The notes: a model not told the origin generated them from the sequence alone. A DNA stretch of 64,000 nucleotides from Eutrophocola salsuginis (GCA_038147195.1 JAYQTB010000004.1:1860001-1924000); one strand, 5' to 3'. Positions 1 through 11,114 are shown, counted from the stretch's first letter. Program-made: numbers and translations.

Positions 1-6
1 AAGATC

Positions 7-1701
7 ATGAGAAAACTCGCGGGGACGATCCTGCTCGCCGGCCTGCCGTTGGTAGCCAGCGCCCAGTTCGGACCGACCAACCCGCCCTATACACCGGCCG
101 ATGATGCTACCGACCTGAAAGCCGTACTTTTTAACTGGGCCTGGAACATGGGCATGCTGCGTGGCATCGATGAACATGAGCTCATCGCTACCCTGGAGTA
201 CCAGGGCACCGGCTCCATCAAGGTCAACGGCCAGGATTGCGCATTGGATAGCTACAGGGCCAGCACCAATTATCAGGATGCCGGACAGCGCGTCCAGTAC
301 ACCTGCACCCTGCCCGGCGGTCGCAGCGTTTCAAATATCGAGGTAGTCAGCTGGCAGTATGCCTGGGATGAAACTGTGCCCGGGGCCGAGCTCATCGACG
401 GCGAAGGCGATGCCACGCCCATGTCCGGCAAGGTCGCCGAACGACTCATTCGCCTGTGGGCCAGCCCCCAGGCCGCGGTGAAGGCCGCTCTGGCCGGTGC
501 TGGTGAACCTGATCCCGGACAGTTGCCCGACAACGGCCTCAACGTCATCGGCAGCACCAGCGTGGCTTGGGTCAACGATTTGCCAGTGGTCAGCTTTCCC
601 GTCCCCGGTGTGCCAGGCGCCACTGCCGAGGCCTCGCTGAATGCCAACTACATGTCGTCACGCGTCGTGGTGAACCATGGCCAGGATGCCTGGGATTTCA
701 CCTACAGCGATTACAGCGACTGGAACAATCCACTGAACAAGGTTGAAGTACTCTTCGCCGGTCGCATGACGGAAACGCTGAACGGGTCAGTAAACCGCGA
801 CCTGACTGCCACGGTCACGGAAACTGGCAGCGTTTATGTCGTCATGCCGGCGCCTGACAGCGTGGTGGCGGCCATCCGCCCGGCCGTCAATGGCAACCCG
901 CCTCCGGTCGTCGCCCCTGACCGGCTGAATATTGCCGGTGAAAACGCTAACGCTCCGACGCCGCGCCTGGCCAATGAAAAACCCGACCTCACCGGCAACT
1001 GGAGTGCCAGCGGCATGAACTGGCGCTACGGCTTTCGCCGCTGCGGCCCGTCCCAGGTGGACTGCTCAACCATCTGGAACCAGAACATCGACTTCGAGTT
1101 CGAGGCACCGTCACGCTTCGGGCCCAACCGTCCGCTCTACAAGCCCGAGCATTGGGACAAGGTGCAGGAACTGGATATGTGGACCAACCGGGAGGACCCC
1201 GTCATGACTTGCCAGCCGCTGGGCATTCCGCGCCAGGGGCCGCCTCGCCGCATTGTCCACAATGACAACGACATCATCTTCTTCTATGGCCAGTACGCCG
1301 ACGGTGGTGGCGGTTATGGCGAATACCGCATAATCCCCACTGACGGGCGCCCACACGATCCCGACCAGACACTGCAAACGAAGTACATGGGCTACACAGT
1401 CGGCCACTGGGAAGACGATACCCTTGTACTCGAATCCATCGCCTTCAACGACTACACATGGCTGGCCCGCGGCGGCTTCTTCCATTCCGACAAAATGAAA
1501 GTCACGGAGAAGTTCACCCGCCAGGGCAACGAGATCCTGTACGAGGTGATCATTGACGACCCCGAAGTGCTGGTGGAACCCTGGGTCATGACACCCCGGG
1601 TACTGGCTAACAACCCCAACCCCGATGCCGGCCTGCTGCCCGAACGCGGTAATTGCGAAGTCTACGAACTGGACGACATCACCTCGCAAATCAGGCACTG
1701 A
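7..1701 (+). CDS. Secreted protein, unnamed C-P-G-R/WMG superfamily (member 1)
   Basis: A 564-residue exported protein of unknown function. Residues 1-20 are a clear Sec signal peptide ending in ASAQ. Residues about 20-325 match nothing I recognise. Residues about 330-564 carry a domain that recurs in nine proteins of this window: an LTGNWSASG opening, the cysteine motif MTCQPLGIPR near residue 400, YMGYTVGHWEDDTL near 460, a HSDKMKVTEKF strand, IDDPEVL, and a second cysteine near the C terminus. Two conserved cysteines in an exported domain suggest a disulfide. It is the longest single-domain version, because of the extra N-terminal half. The start ATG at 7 is supported by the signal peptide. 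The next gene on the same strand begins 105 bases downstream. Confidence 0.8.
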   Translation: MRKLAGTILLAGLPLVASAQFGPTNPPYTPADDATDLKAVLFNWAWNMGMLRGIDEHELIATLEYQGTGSIKVNGQDCALDSYRASTNYQDAGQRVQYTCTLPGGRSVSNIEVVSWQYAWDETVPGAELIDGEGDATPMSGKVAERLIRLWASPQAAVKAALAGAGEPDPGQLPDNGLNVIGSTSVAWVNDLPVVSFPVPGVPGATAEASLNANYMSSRVVVNHGQDAWDFTYSDYSDWNNPLNKVEVLFAGRMTETLNGSVNRDLTATVTETGSVYVVMPAPDSVVAAIRPAVNGNPPPVVAPDRLNIAGENANAPTPRLANEKPDLTGNWSASGMNWRYGFRRCGPSQVDCSTIWNQNIDFEFEAPSRFGPNRPLYKPEHWDKVQELDMWTNREDPVMTCQPLGIPRQGPPRRIVHNDNDIIFFYGQYADGGGGYGEYRIIPTDGRPHDPDQTLQTKYMGYTVGHWEDDTLVLESIAFNDYTWLARGGFFHSDKMKVTEKFTRQGNEILYEVIIDDPEVLVEPWVMTPRVLANNPNPDAGLLPERGNCEVYELDDITSQIRH

Positions 1702-1806
1702 TTCATGACATGGCGCCTGTCCAGGCGTCATGTCCACAGATTACAGCTGGTAAATGATGTCTACCGGTTTTGGTATGCTTGGACCATTCTTCAACGGGAA
1801 ATCACC

Positions 1807-3000
1807 ATGAAACGCAGGAACTTCGTCAAATCCACCCTGCTTGGGCTGCCTGCCGTAGCAACTGCAGCTCGACTGCTGGCTGCGGAGACCGGCACGGACC
1901 TGCTGATTACTGGCGGACGCGTGATCGATCCCGCTGTCGGTATCGATGCCCTTGCCGATGTAGCCGTGAGCAAAGGCATCATAACCGCCGTCGGCCGTGA
2001 CCTCTCTCCCAACGCAGCGCAGATTATCGATGTCGGCGGCAGGCTGGTGGTTCCGGGGCTCATCGACGTGCATGTTCATGCCCGTGATGCGGAATTGCCA
2101 CCAGCGACCAATCTCTCTGACGGGGTAACAACACTGGTGGATGCCGGCTCGCGCGGTGCAGGTAACATCGAATCCATCATCCCTATTGGCGAAGCCGCCC
2201 CTAACCGCCTACGAATGCTGCTCAACATTGGAATGTTCGGCAACAATCCCAACGGCCGTTCCGAATTTCTCGACGGAATCGCACCGGGTGATGTCGGTAT
2301 GGCGCGCGCCGCTATCCACGAACATCGCGAGTGGATCGTCGGTGTCAAGGCACGTCTGTCAAGAGGCGTTTCTGCTGAACGTGACATCCAGGTACTCAAG
2401 CGCGCCGTCCTGGCCAGTGAACCCTTCGGTATTCCGGTTATGATCCATATTGGCGACACGGCGACGCCGTTGCCGAAACTGCTGTCGATCCTGCGCCCTG
2501 GTGATATCGTCACCCACATGTACGCCCCCACACCCAACGGCATCCTCGATGGCAACGGCCGCCTGCTGCCCGAAGTGCGCGAGGCACGCCGCCGCGGCAT
2601 CCGCTTCGATTTTGGCAACGGCCTCAATGAGCACTGGGACTGGACAGTGGCCGAGACAGCGATGGCTCAGGACTTTCCGCCCGACACGATCTCATCCGAC
2701 CTCAACGTTCCCGGCCGCGATGCCCAGGTCTTCAACCTGCCAAACGTCCTGTCCAAGTTCCTTGTCCTCGGCATGTCCATCAGCGAGGTACTTGCCTGTG
2801 TTACCCAAAACGCCGCGGCGACTTTTAGCGAATTTTCGGCCCTTGGCACTCTGCAGCCTGGCACTGTCGCCGACATTGCCATCCTTGACCTGGCTGAAGG
2901 TGAATTCCAATTCGTGGACAACTACAAGGGCACCCGCACCGGCACTCAAAAACTGCTGCCCAATTCAGTGTTCTTCGGTGGCGAAGCATTCACTGTATAG
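1807..3000 (+). CDS. Exported amidohydrolase-superfamily metallohydrolase
   Basis: A 397-residue member of the amidohydrolase superfamily, closest in pattern to predicted amidohydrolases/deacetylases related to dihydroorotase. I chose the ATG at 1807 because it opens a Tat-like leader (MKRRNFVKSTLLGLPAVA); an in-frame opening further upstream lacks this. Metal-site residues are visible in order: HVH in GLIDVHVHA (about 88-90), a candidate carbamylated lysine in GVKARLS (about 181), His in VMIHIGD (about 214), His in VTHMYAP (about 237) and Asp in SSDLNVP (about 297). The C-terminal beta-sandwich ends with LQPGTVADIAILDL. It probably hydrolyses a cyclic amide, imide or N-acyl substrate in the periplasm; the substrate is unknown. 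Confidence 0.85.
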   Translation: MKRRNFVKSTLLGLPAVATAARLLAAETGTDLLITGGRVIDPAVGIDALADVAVSKGIITAVGRDLSPNAAQIIDVGGRLVVPGLIDVHVHARDAELPPATNLSDGVTTLVDAGSRGAGNIESIIPIGEAAPNRLRMLLNIGMFGNNPNGRSEFLDGIAPGDVGMARAAIHEHREWIVGVKARLSRGVSAERDIQVLKRAVLASEPFGIPVMIHIGDTATPLPKLLSILRPGDIVTHMYAPTPNGILDGNGRLLPEVREARRRGIRFDFGNGLNEHWDWTVAETAMAQDFPPDTISSDLNVPGRDAQVFNLPNVLSKFLVLGMSISEVLACVTQNAAATFSEFSALGTLQPGTVADIAILDLAEGEFQFVDNYKGTRTGTQKLLPNSVFFGGEAFTV

Positions 3001-3052
3001 GGCATATACGGCGGCATGGTGGTTTTTCCGAAGCAGTAGAAGAGCACACGGC

Positions 3053-3229
3053 ATGCGTTTCGATGGTAAAGGCTATCTCCTGACCGATGCCCATACCTAT
3101 TGCGGCATGGGCGGCGCTTTCGTGGTCATACCAGCGCCCAACCACAGGGAAAAGCGCGGTGACATCCCCTGGGTGCTGCTGGACATTAACTCCGTCCGCC
3201 TAGACGTGGGCACCCGTGAATTGGATTAG
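3053..3229 (+). CDS. Possible small ORF or gene remnant, unknown
   Basis: A 58-codon open frame starting MRFDGKGYLLTDAHTY and closing at TAG 3227-3229. Beyond the stop the same frame continues with protein-like residues (DLNCA, then a stop, then FADFLMTLGLENCQQ) up to the terminator at 3294. This suggests either a short gene or the decayed end of a longer one. I do not recognise the family. Apart from this and the terminator, 3001-3334 holds nothing I can assign. Confidence 0.22.
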   Translation: MRFDGKGYLLTDAHTYCGMGGAFVVIPAPNHREKRGDIPWVLLDINSVRLDVGTRELD

Positions 3230-3293
3230 GATCTCAACTGCGCCTAGTTCGCCGATTTCCTGATGACACTGGGCTTGGAAAATTGCCAGCAAT

Positions 3294-3321
3294 AAAAAAG
3301 GCGCTTGATGGCGCCTTTTTT
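3294..3321. terminator. Bidirectional rho-independent terminator
   Basis: A perfect 11-base inverted repeat, AAAAAAGGCGC / TTGATG loop / GCGCCTTTTTT. A-tract and T-tract flank the G+C stem, so it can end transcripts from either strand: the amidohydrolase side on plus and the ankyrin side on minus. Confidence 0.85.
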
Positions 3322-3334
3322 ATTCTTGTTGGAA

Positions 3335-3460
3335 TCAGGCAACGATGACCCGTGTCGCTCCTTCAATGACGGGAAGCTCCATGGCAATGCCCTTTCTGGG
3401 AACATGCACCATGACCACGACAGCGAACACGGCGATAAATGCCACGAGCACTATGAACAT
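3335..3460 (-). CDS. Possible 41-residue membrane peptide
   Basis: A short open frame starting at ATG 3460. It encodes one strongly hydrophobic segment (MFIVLVAFIAVFAVVVMVH) followed by a basic turn (PRKG) and a short polar tail ending ATRVIVA. It starts just inside the end of the broken ankyrin gene and stops 14 bases before the bidirectional terminator, so it would be the last cistron of that transcript. No strong ribosome-binding site is visible (GGGG lies about 12 bases upstream). It could be a genuine small inner-membrane protein or chance coding. Confidence 0.35.
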   Translation of the reverse strand: MFIVLVAFIAVFAVVVMVHVPRKGIAMELPVIEGATRVIVA

Positions 3461-4991
3461 ACCGAATCAATACCCCTTTTCCTCCATAAGCCTTTCCATG
3501 AGGGCAACAGCTTCAGTATTGAAAACGATCGCGTTGTTGGGCGGAACGTGCCCACACCGATGGCGTAATCGATTGGCATGAGCGGGTTCGATACTGGCAC
3601 CGAAGACGCCATCATTCTTTTCGCCCAGGTCAAATGCGCCGAGATCAGCGCCCTGGTCCACCAGGTACTGGATGATTTCGACATCTCCCAGGTTGGCTGC
3701 GGCCATCAAGGGTGTAATTCCGTAGTCATCATGCCAGTTCACATCGAGTCCGGCCTCAACAAGTATTTTGATAACCTCCAGTCGTTCACTGAGGGGACGC
3801 TCCTTGTGAAAGCCGTAAATGAAACCGGTGCCGGCCGCGGCGCCTGGCGCCGTTTCATCATCACTGGAGCGTATATAAGGGTCCGCTCCGTATTCCAGCA
3901 GCAGCCCTCACAAGGTCCGGGTCACCGGAAAATGCCGCGCGCATCAGTGGCGTGGCAAAGACGAGCCTGGGTGAGCCTTCACGCATCAGTGCCTGGGGAG
4001 TCTCGTTGATGATCGTATTCGGGTCGGCGCCGGCTTCCAGCATTTCCCTCACCAGCGGCAACGGATCATCTGTCACTGTCCAGGGAAAATTCGGTGCTGT
4101 CTCCATGTTGCGCCTGTCCACGGCCCAGAACAGGGGCGTGAATCCCCGTGCATCGACCTGGTTGACATTGGCGCCCCTGGCGACAAGGAAGGATGCTGTC
4201 CCGAAATTCCCGTTGTAGATAGCCAGGCTCAAGGCATCTTTGCCATCTGCTGCCCTGGCATCGATATCCGCGCCGGAATCGATCAGCAGCCTGGCGGTGT
4301 CTGTAAAGCCTTCCCGGGCAGCCAGTAACAAAGGCGTAAATTCGCCACTGGCGTGCATCTGCGGCCCCTGTTTCGCCAGGCAGGCGTTTTCGTGGTGGTA
4401 ACCCTTCAAATTGCAGGCCCCGGCCCGTATTTCGTGGTATCAGGTAGGTGCGTGCATTGACATCGGCACCCGCTGAAATGAGCATCTCTGCCACAGCCGA
4501 ATGCCCTGCCGCTACTGCCGACATGAGTGCCGTGCCTCCACCAGGTTTCCTGTGCATGGACATCAGCGCCGGCATCAAGGAGCACACGGACGGATTCACT
4601 GTTACCCGTACGCGCAGCAATCATGAGCGGCGTATCACCAGTAATGGTCAATGCCTGGTTTGCACTGGCACCAGCCTCCAGCAGCATGGATATCATTTCT
4701 GCACTGCCACTCACAGAAGCCAGCAGCATGGGGACTGCACCGACTCGATTGATGACGTTGGGGTCGGCGCCGGCCTCGAGCAGTTCACGGGCCATGACGA
4801 TATTGTCCCAGCGTACTGCCCAGTGCAGCGCGGTTGCACCGTCCACCTGGGGTTCATTTACATCCACGCCAGAAGCAATCAGCGCCGACACTTCATCAAG
4901 ATTGTTCCTGCTTGCGAAATCAGCGATTTCAGATCCGCCACTGGTGAGCCAGGACAAGCAGGAGCAAACAGGCCATGACGCCTTTCTTCAC
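3451..4991 (-). pseudogene. Frameshifted exported ankyrin-repeat protein (second copy)
   Basis: The minus strand encodes in pieces the same protein as the intact ankyrin gene at 35471-37261. A leader (VKKGVMACLLLLVLA) starts near 4991. The pieces are then: residues from SGGSEIADFASRN through AGADVHAQETW (about 4957-4530), KPGGGTALMSAVAAGHSAV (about 4560-4410), HASGEFTPLLLAAREGF through DPDLVRA (about 4360-3900), and WHDDYGITPLMAAANLG through EAVALMERLMEE (3742-3470). The frame shifts between pieces and once more before the last residues, KRGIDSVCS. Ankyrin signatures (TPLMLAA, LLEAGADPN types) are well preserved within each piece and I saw no in-frame nonsense codon. It could be recent decay or an indel-rich stretch of assembly. 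It is the last gene of a broken block that mirrors 29862-37261. Confidence 0.8.
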
Positions 4992-5007
4992 GGGTTGACA
5001 TTGTGGT

Positions 5008-5574
5008 TCAACTCATTGCAGCGGCTGCCTCCGGCCCCCTGACCCTGGCCAGCCACTCCACCAGGCGTTCGAGGCTTTCATCAGTAAGGTCGGCGCCATT
5101 CTCCCGCATCTCAAACACGAGATCGCGCCATTGCTGTTCTGTGCCACGCTTGTTGAATACACGAATTTCATGACACTCCGTACAGGTTTGGTCGAGAAAA
5201 ACGCGGGCATCGGCATCCGAGAAATAATCACTGATTTCCGGCGGCACATATTCCCTCGGAAACGGAATACTGTTTGCGCCAAAATTTTCAGAGAGATAAT
5301 CCAGCATGATATTCCGGTGACGCCGACTCACTGAACAACCTCATCCCCTGGTCATGCAATGACTCGAGCAGACTTCTCCATTCCCGTTTATCCAGGGCAT
5401 GAAAGGCGTAAACATCGATGCCATGGCAGGCACTGCAGTTCTCGAAAATGACGCTGCGCACTGGTTCATCCGGGAGATCGACCTGCGGCCTGACCACCTG
5501 CATCAGCCAAAAACGGGCTGCTCAACCCCAGAAAAACCAGGTATTTCAGATACAACGGAATGTTCTGCTCATGT
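5008..5574 (-). pseudogene. Frameshifted small dihaem cytochrome-like protein (second copy)
   Basis: Two overlapping frames together match the intact protein at 34792-35346. The first (to about 5288) contains the haem-binding CSACH within IFENCSACHGIDVYAFHALD. The second (5331-5008) contains the second haem motif CTECH within LDQTCTECHEIRVFNKRG and ends in GRVRG-like residues. A hydrophobic leader (LYLKYLVFLGLSSPFLADA) precedes the first piece in yet another frame. At least two single-base indels are therefore needed to restore a 190-residue secreted c-type protein. It lies between the broken DUF1552 and ankyrin genes, as its counterpart does in the intact block. Confidence 0.78.
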
Positions 5575-5576
5575 CG

Positions 5577-6922
5577 TCACGCGTAGCTTTTTAAACCAGG
5601 GATAGCGGAGTTCGTGCTCTGCCCGATACTTTCCCGTTCAATGCCGTATAAATGCAGCAGGCCAAGCAACAGGTTTGATGTTTTTCTCCACATTATCCGG
5701 ATACACGATATGTTTGTTTACCACTGAATGTACCGTCAACACCGCCAGCAAGAATCACTGGAACCTTTTCGTGCGCATGCCTGTGGGAATTTCCCATGTT
5801 GCTACCCATGTAAGTGAGCGAGTGATCCAGCACCGTGCCATCACCTTCCTTATTCCCTGCAATTTATCGAGGAAATAAGCCAGTATCCCGACGTGATACC
5901 TGTTCATCATGGCGTACTCGGCAATATTTTCCGGTTTGTCACTGTGGTGGGACGTTACCGTGCCAGGCGCCTGTTGTTCCCGACTCGGGAAAATTCGCTG
6001 AAGTAATATCCACGCCAAGCATCATGGTGGCAGAGCGGGTGATGTCGCCTTCAAATGCCAGGGCGATCAGGTCGAACATCAGCTTGAAATGCACGTCCTT
6101 GCTCTGGGGTATACCGAAAGGCACGCCGCTTTCAGGCTCCACCGCGTTGTTGATGGCAATATTGATGCGTCTTTCAAGTTCCCTGATATTGTCCAGGTAA
6201 TTATCCAGGCGTGCCTTGTCTCCAGGGCTAAGCCCTTTTTCATTGCCGGAATCTCGTCGGCGACAGAATCCAGAATGCTGGCCTTGCGAATCCGCCCAGC
6301 TGCCTTTCCTCCGGTGTTGTACCGGAGCCAAACAGGCGTTCGAACGCCACATGGGGATTGATCTCAGTGGGCAGGAATTCTGTCGCCGAGGTCCAGGAAA
6401 TACTGTTGGTGTAGGCACAACTGTAACCCCAGTTGCAGTTGCCGTAGTTTCCCGCATCCTCAACACCAAGCTGGATGGAAGGCAGAATCGTATCCCTGCC
6501 GAATTCATTGGCGATAACCTGGTCGATGGTGATACCGAGATGGGGACTCACAGCGTTTCGGCGTGGCCTGGCACCGGACAGGAATACCGCGCCGCGAGCA
6601 TGATTTGCCGCCCGGTTCTTCTTCCGTGGAAAAGGCCTCAGGCATCCAGACCGGTAACCAGCGTAATTCGGTCACGGAATTTTTCCAGGGGTTTCGTGAT
6701 ATAGGAAAACGGAAAATCCCGTCCTTCGGTTACAGGACTCCAGTAGCCTGGCGCAGCGCCGTGCGGATGCCAAACACCCACAAAGCGTTTCACCGGCGCT
6801 GCCGCCGTTGCACCCAGGGCCGTCATTGCAGGCACCATGGCTTCCAGCAAAGGCAAGGCGATTGCCACCCCGCACCCGCGCAACAAGGTGCGGCGCTTCA
6901 GATGTTTTTAGTAATGGTGCAT
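5577..6922 (-). pseudogene. Frameshifted DUF1552 protein (second copy)
   Basis: Fragments in several frames reconstruct a DUF1552 protein like the one at 33465-34790. The start at 6922 follows a GGGGAG ribosome-binding site. The Tat-like leader KHLKRRTLLRGCGVAIALP is reached only after two indels, one of which looks like a missing A in an A-run. Then follow KRFVGVWHPHGAAPGYWSP (6770s), HLGITIDQVIANEFGRDTIL (6540s), KARLDNYLDNIRELERRIN (6210s), DITRSATMMLGVDIT (6030s), DKPENIAEYAMMNRYH (5930s) and LLLGLLHLYGIERESIG (about 5640). Each piece is highly similar to the intact protein. As it stands the gene could not make a full product. Confidence 0.8.
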
Positions 6923-9326
6923 GTTATCTCCCCGCGACCCGGCATTTCATTTTTGGCACCAGTATCAGCCTGGCCACCTTCCCTTATTCGCATCTGGAAC
7001 GGTTCACTTTTAACGATACCCAAAACCAGCGAGGAGAACCGGTAATCCTCAGCCTCGGCTTCGTTGACTATACGCCGTATCACGGGCATGTCGGAATATT
7101 CGACGCCCCTTCCCAAACCGAAAGTCATCAGCTTTTCCACGGCAAAGCGGACAAATTGGGGACTGTACCGAGCAGGTTTTCCCTGAGCTCATTGACCCCG
7201 TTGATCCTGGTGCCATCCCACAATTCCACATTGGCATCAATTGGGAGCGACGACACCGCCCCACTTGCGTGGATGGGCCGAAAATTCACGCCATTTGCCA
7301 TCGGCATCGAAGTTTTCCAGCGCAAAACCGATTCCGTCCATAATCCTGTGGCAGGATGCACAGGCGGGATCCTGCCTGTGCAGAATCATTTGTTCCTGTA
7401 ACGAGGTAATCGGTGAATCGCCCGACGTATCTTCCAGTGGCGGTACGTTGGGCGGCGGTTCTGGAGGCGGTGTTCCAGAATATTCTCCAGCACCCAGACA
7501 CCACGTTTCACCGGCGACGTCCTGAAGTTCTGGGTAAAGGTCACTGACGAAACTGCCCTTCCCCAGCAACCCGCGGCGATGCTCCAACTCCGGACCGAGC
7601 GTCACCCGGCGGAAATGGGAGCCGTAAATACCCGGAATGCCATAGTGGTGCGCCAGCCTTTCATTGACGAAAGTGAAGTCGGCATCGAGCAAATCGATGA
7701 TGCTGCGGTCTTCCTGCACAACGCTTTCGAAGAACAATTCCATTTCACGCCTGAATCCCTGGCGCAATTCATCATCCCAGTCAGGATAGTAAATACCGTC
7801 CGGATAAGTCATGTCGAGATTGCGCAAGTAAAACCACTGGGAGGCGAAATTCGTGACCAGTGACGATGCGCGCGGATCCGCCAGCATTCTTTTGACCTGT
7901 TTTTCCAATATTTGGACGTCACTTCAGTTCTCCTGATGCCGCCAGGTCAATAAGCTCTTCGTCCGGAATGCTGCTCCACAGGAAAAAGACAGTCGGGAGG
8001 CCAGTTCAAGATCATTGATGCGATAAACCTCCCCATCGGCCAGCGCGTCAGGCTGTGTTTCCAGCCTGACCAGGAACTCCTGGGACTCGCCAGAATGCGT
8101 GCCACAGCCAGTTCTATGCCTCTTCAAACGTACCCTGGCCAAGACCCAGTTCGAAGAAATCCATCAACGGCGCCATGTCATCCTCGCTGATCGGCCGCCT
8201 GTACGCCAGCTTTGCCAGTTTCATCAGGATTTCCCTGGCGCAGGCACGTTCTTCATCGCTGCTGGCCGGCCGGCATGGAATTACTTTTCGTATACTGGAA
8301 GAATCTTCCGGTTTGGCCGCGTTGAACGGTCCCTGAATGCGCAGGAAACCAATTACCGGGTAATTGTACAAACCAGGCAACATTTCGTTTTCCAGGGACT
8401 TGCGGTCGTATTGTTTGATCAGGCTGTAGCTGGGTCGATAGTGGGTGGCCAGGAATGTTGCCGCCGACCGTATGACTGCCGGCCTTTACCGGAACCGTAA
8501 CCGATAAATCACCTTCCCCACCTTCGCCCCTGCCTCGACCTAGATTGGTGTAGTCGAACAGGTGCACACGTTCGCCATCCACATTGATTTCCAGCTGCTC
8601 GCCGGGAATGAAAGTGCCTACGCGATGGTTCTTGATGATGAACGTATAGTCACCATCCGCCGGAAATGTGTGCTGGACGACCATCCCGCCCCGGGTACCG
8701 AAAGGCATTCCCTTCTATGTGGTGGTTTTGCGACGTATCGCCAGGTGGTATGTAGGTGACTTCCGTGGGAGATTTCAGGTAACCAAGCGCCATGGAGGCT
8801 ATGCGGGTTGCAGCGCTTGAATAGGCTTCCAGCAACGTCGGTGAGATAGCCAGGGAACCGGCCATGTTATCGAAGCCCCTGGCCAGCGTGTCGAAGGCAG
8901 CAACAAGGCGGGGTCTATCTCCAGATCGAGCAAATCCCTGATGGCATTGGCATACTCGGTGCGGTTGAGACGGTGGATTGTGACGCTTCCCGGATTGACG
9001 ACTGCGACACGGTCGACCTGATTTTCAAGATCCCGCGTCAGGAGCAGGTATTCCGATTCCGGAGGTCGTGCTTCACCGGGTGGCGGCATCATGCCGGCAC
9101 GCAGTTTTCGAATTACCTTTTCCCAGGTTTCGGCATAGTCAGCCACGTTGGCAGCCAGAGCCTGTGTCAGATCGAGACTGCCGGCATAATCTTCGAAATT
9201 ATGGCAGCCAACACAATACTCCTCGATCTGTTCATTGCTGGAACTGGTGAGCAAAGGTTGGGCATGCGCCTGCACGTTTGCGAAGAGAATCACTCCCCCT
9301 GCAAGAAATGTCAGCCCCCTGGACAT
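6898..9326 (-). pseudogene. Frameshifted DUF1587/1592-type dihaem cytochrome (second copy)
   Basis: The start at 9326 gives a leader (MSRGLTFLAGGVILFANVQA), the first haem motif in EEYCVGCHNFEDYAGSL and the DUF1587-like LHRLNRTEYANAIRDLL. The frame is lost near 8900. Further pieces carry SLAISPTLLEAYSS, FIPGEQLEINVDGERVHLF, YRRPISEDDMAPLMDFF, INDLELASRLSF, LADPRASSLVTNFASQWFY, the second haem motif CASCH and VEKLMTFGLGRGVEY. About eight or nine indels separate it from a working frame. At 7470-7545 a pair of compensating shifts scrambles about 25 residues; the alternative frame there reads NFRTSPVKRGVWVLENIL, matching the intact copy. Confidence 0.82.
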
Positions 9327-9429
9327 CGTATCCCCCCCGGAAATACTGGAACATCCCTGTTTATTTCAGATTTCTGTGATAATCCTGCCCAGTGTTATCA
9401 CCGGCGACTTTTCAAGTCAACCTGCCCGG

Positions 9430-10318
9430 TTAAATCCAGGTGGTGGCGACGCAGGTCCCAGACCTGGGATTCACAAAATCCGCAGGACTCCCCTCGAACA
9501 TCGCTGCCGCAGCGGGTCATCCTTCAACTGGTAACGCAGCCAGGCCAGCGGCCCTTCCGCGAACGGTCCACCGCCCGGCATGGCGTAGGTGGCGCCGTGT
9601 CCCACATCCATGTTGGCAATCACCGCTGGCATTGTCTGCTGCTGCAGGTCCTGCCAATCGGCTTCGGCATTCACGTAGGCGATATCAGTTTCCCCGCCGA
9701 TGAAATACGCGATGGGAGCGTGCAGTTGTTGCAGTTCCTCGCGCTTTCGCCTCGTGGCGGATCATGTACTGGTCGGTATCGGGAAACATGCCGCTGTTGA
9801 GCACCAGCGTCGTGGTGATGCGCGGATCGGCTGACGCTTTCACCGCCTGCAGGCCACCGCAAGAGTGCCCCATCACGGCGACGTTGTTCATGTCCACGTG
9901 ACCGGCCAGTGCATTGCCCACCTGATCCTTCACCGGCGATCCAGTCCAGCGCGGTGAAGTGCTGGCGGAAATTGTTTCGAAGGGTGGCCACTCGGCCGGG
10001 TCTTCCGGTCTTTTGCTGGCGCGGCGCCGGGCGCATTCCCGTGGGGCCGATGGCCAGGACGATAAAACCGTAGGAGGCAATCTCGCTGAGGAATTCGCGG
10101 TAACCAAAATTGTCATTCACGCAGCTGCCGTTGCCCCACAGGACGACGGGGTAGACGCCCGAAAGTGTTTGCGGCCGGTAGATGGTGTGGGTCGGCAGCC
10201 CGGGATCCGAATAGGCGATGGCCGGTTCCGGTCCGGCGCCGGTGGGTGCCGGCGCCTGGGCGAGTGCCTGCACCGCAAGCAGGATGGACAGCAACGCATG
10301 GATAGGTTTCATGATCAT
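9430..10318 (-). pseudogene. Frameshifted secreted alpha/beta hydrolase (second copy)
   Basis: Homologous to the intact hydrolase at 29862-30827. The start at 10318 opens a signal peptide (MKPIHALLSILLAVQALA) followed by YPVVLWGNGSCVN. The frame then changes near 9930 to a piece carrying the nucleophile elbow GHSCGG (about 9860) and ADPRITTTLVLNSGMF, and changes again near 9700 to a piece with NMDVGHGATYAMPGGG, which holds the likely catalytic histidine. A further shift leads to a cysteine-containing end closing at 9430. It stands directly upstream of the broken DUF1592 gene, as its counterpart does in the intact block. Confidence 0.75.
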
Positions 10319-10332
10319 GTTCCTTGTGCCTG

Positions 10333-11114
10333 TCAGGGTTGCAGGATGATCGTGACACGGCGGCTTTGCCAGTCGTCGACGCCATCGGCGTCATCGACGG
10401 CATCCGTCCACGAAACATCCGCCGGCACCGTGATGCCTGCTTCACGCAACAGACCGGCGACCTCTTCCGCCCGGCGGCGGCCGGTGTTGCCGGATTCGCG
10501 CAACAGGGTGCCGTCACTGAGCCGGTGCGCGCCGCGCACGCCGGTGATGGTCATGCGTGACGGTCCGAGTTTTTCCGCCACGTCGAGAATCCCCACGAGG
10601 ATGCCGGGATGTCGGAAGGAGATGCCCTTGTCGAAATCGAAATAAAGGTCGAACACCTGCGGCCCTGTCGGCGGCGGTGGTGGTGGAGGATCCGTCGACG
10701 GATCACGCTGGAAGGCCAGGCGGCCACCGCTCGGTCCCGGCGGGCGCGGGTTGAAGTCGATGGTGATCTCGTCGACCGCCGGCAGGATGGTGTTGCAGTT
10801 GGCATCCAGTTCCGGCATCGCGGTCAGGTGTACGTCATCCAGGACGATGCCGCCACAGATGGCGGGATTGCCGGTGACGATGCCTTCCACCAGCACCTGG
10901 TGGCCGAGCAGCGGCGGCTGCACCGCGGACTGACGTCACTCTGGATGGTGAGGTAATAGGTATGGCCGGCGTAGTCACTGGTCCAGCAGGGCACGCTGCG
11001 CGTGTCGCGTACAGCGGGACAGCTGACAAAACTGATGCGCTCGCCGACAGAAGGAGGTTCAGCAACAGTAAGCGTACTGAACAGCATAACGATAAGTGCA
11101 ATGATTTTTCGCAT
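10333..11114 (-). pseudogene. OmpA-like C-terminal domain protein with one frameshift
   Basis: The ATG at 11114 overlaps the corrected stop of the upstream cytochrome (TGATG) and opens a signal peptide (MRKIIALIVMLFSTLTVA). The frame breaks near 10925-10935. In the next frame the protein continues LLGHQVLVEGIVTGNPA, a proline-rich hinge (DPPPPPPPTGP) and an OmpA-like domain: FDLYFDFDKGISFRHPGIL, then ITGVRGAHRLSDGTLLRESG, then RRAEEVAGLLREAGI and SRRVTIIL. A single base change in length restores about 260 residues. OmpA-like domains usually bind peptidoglycan, so it may anchor to the cell wall next to the cytochrome. Confidence 0.65.
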
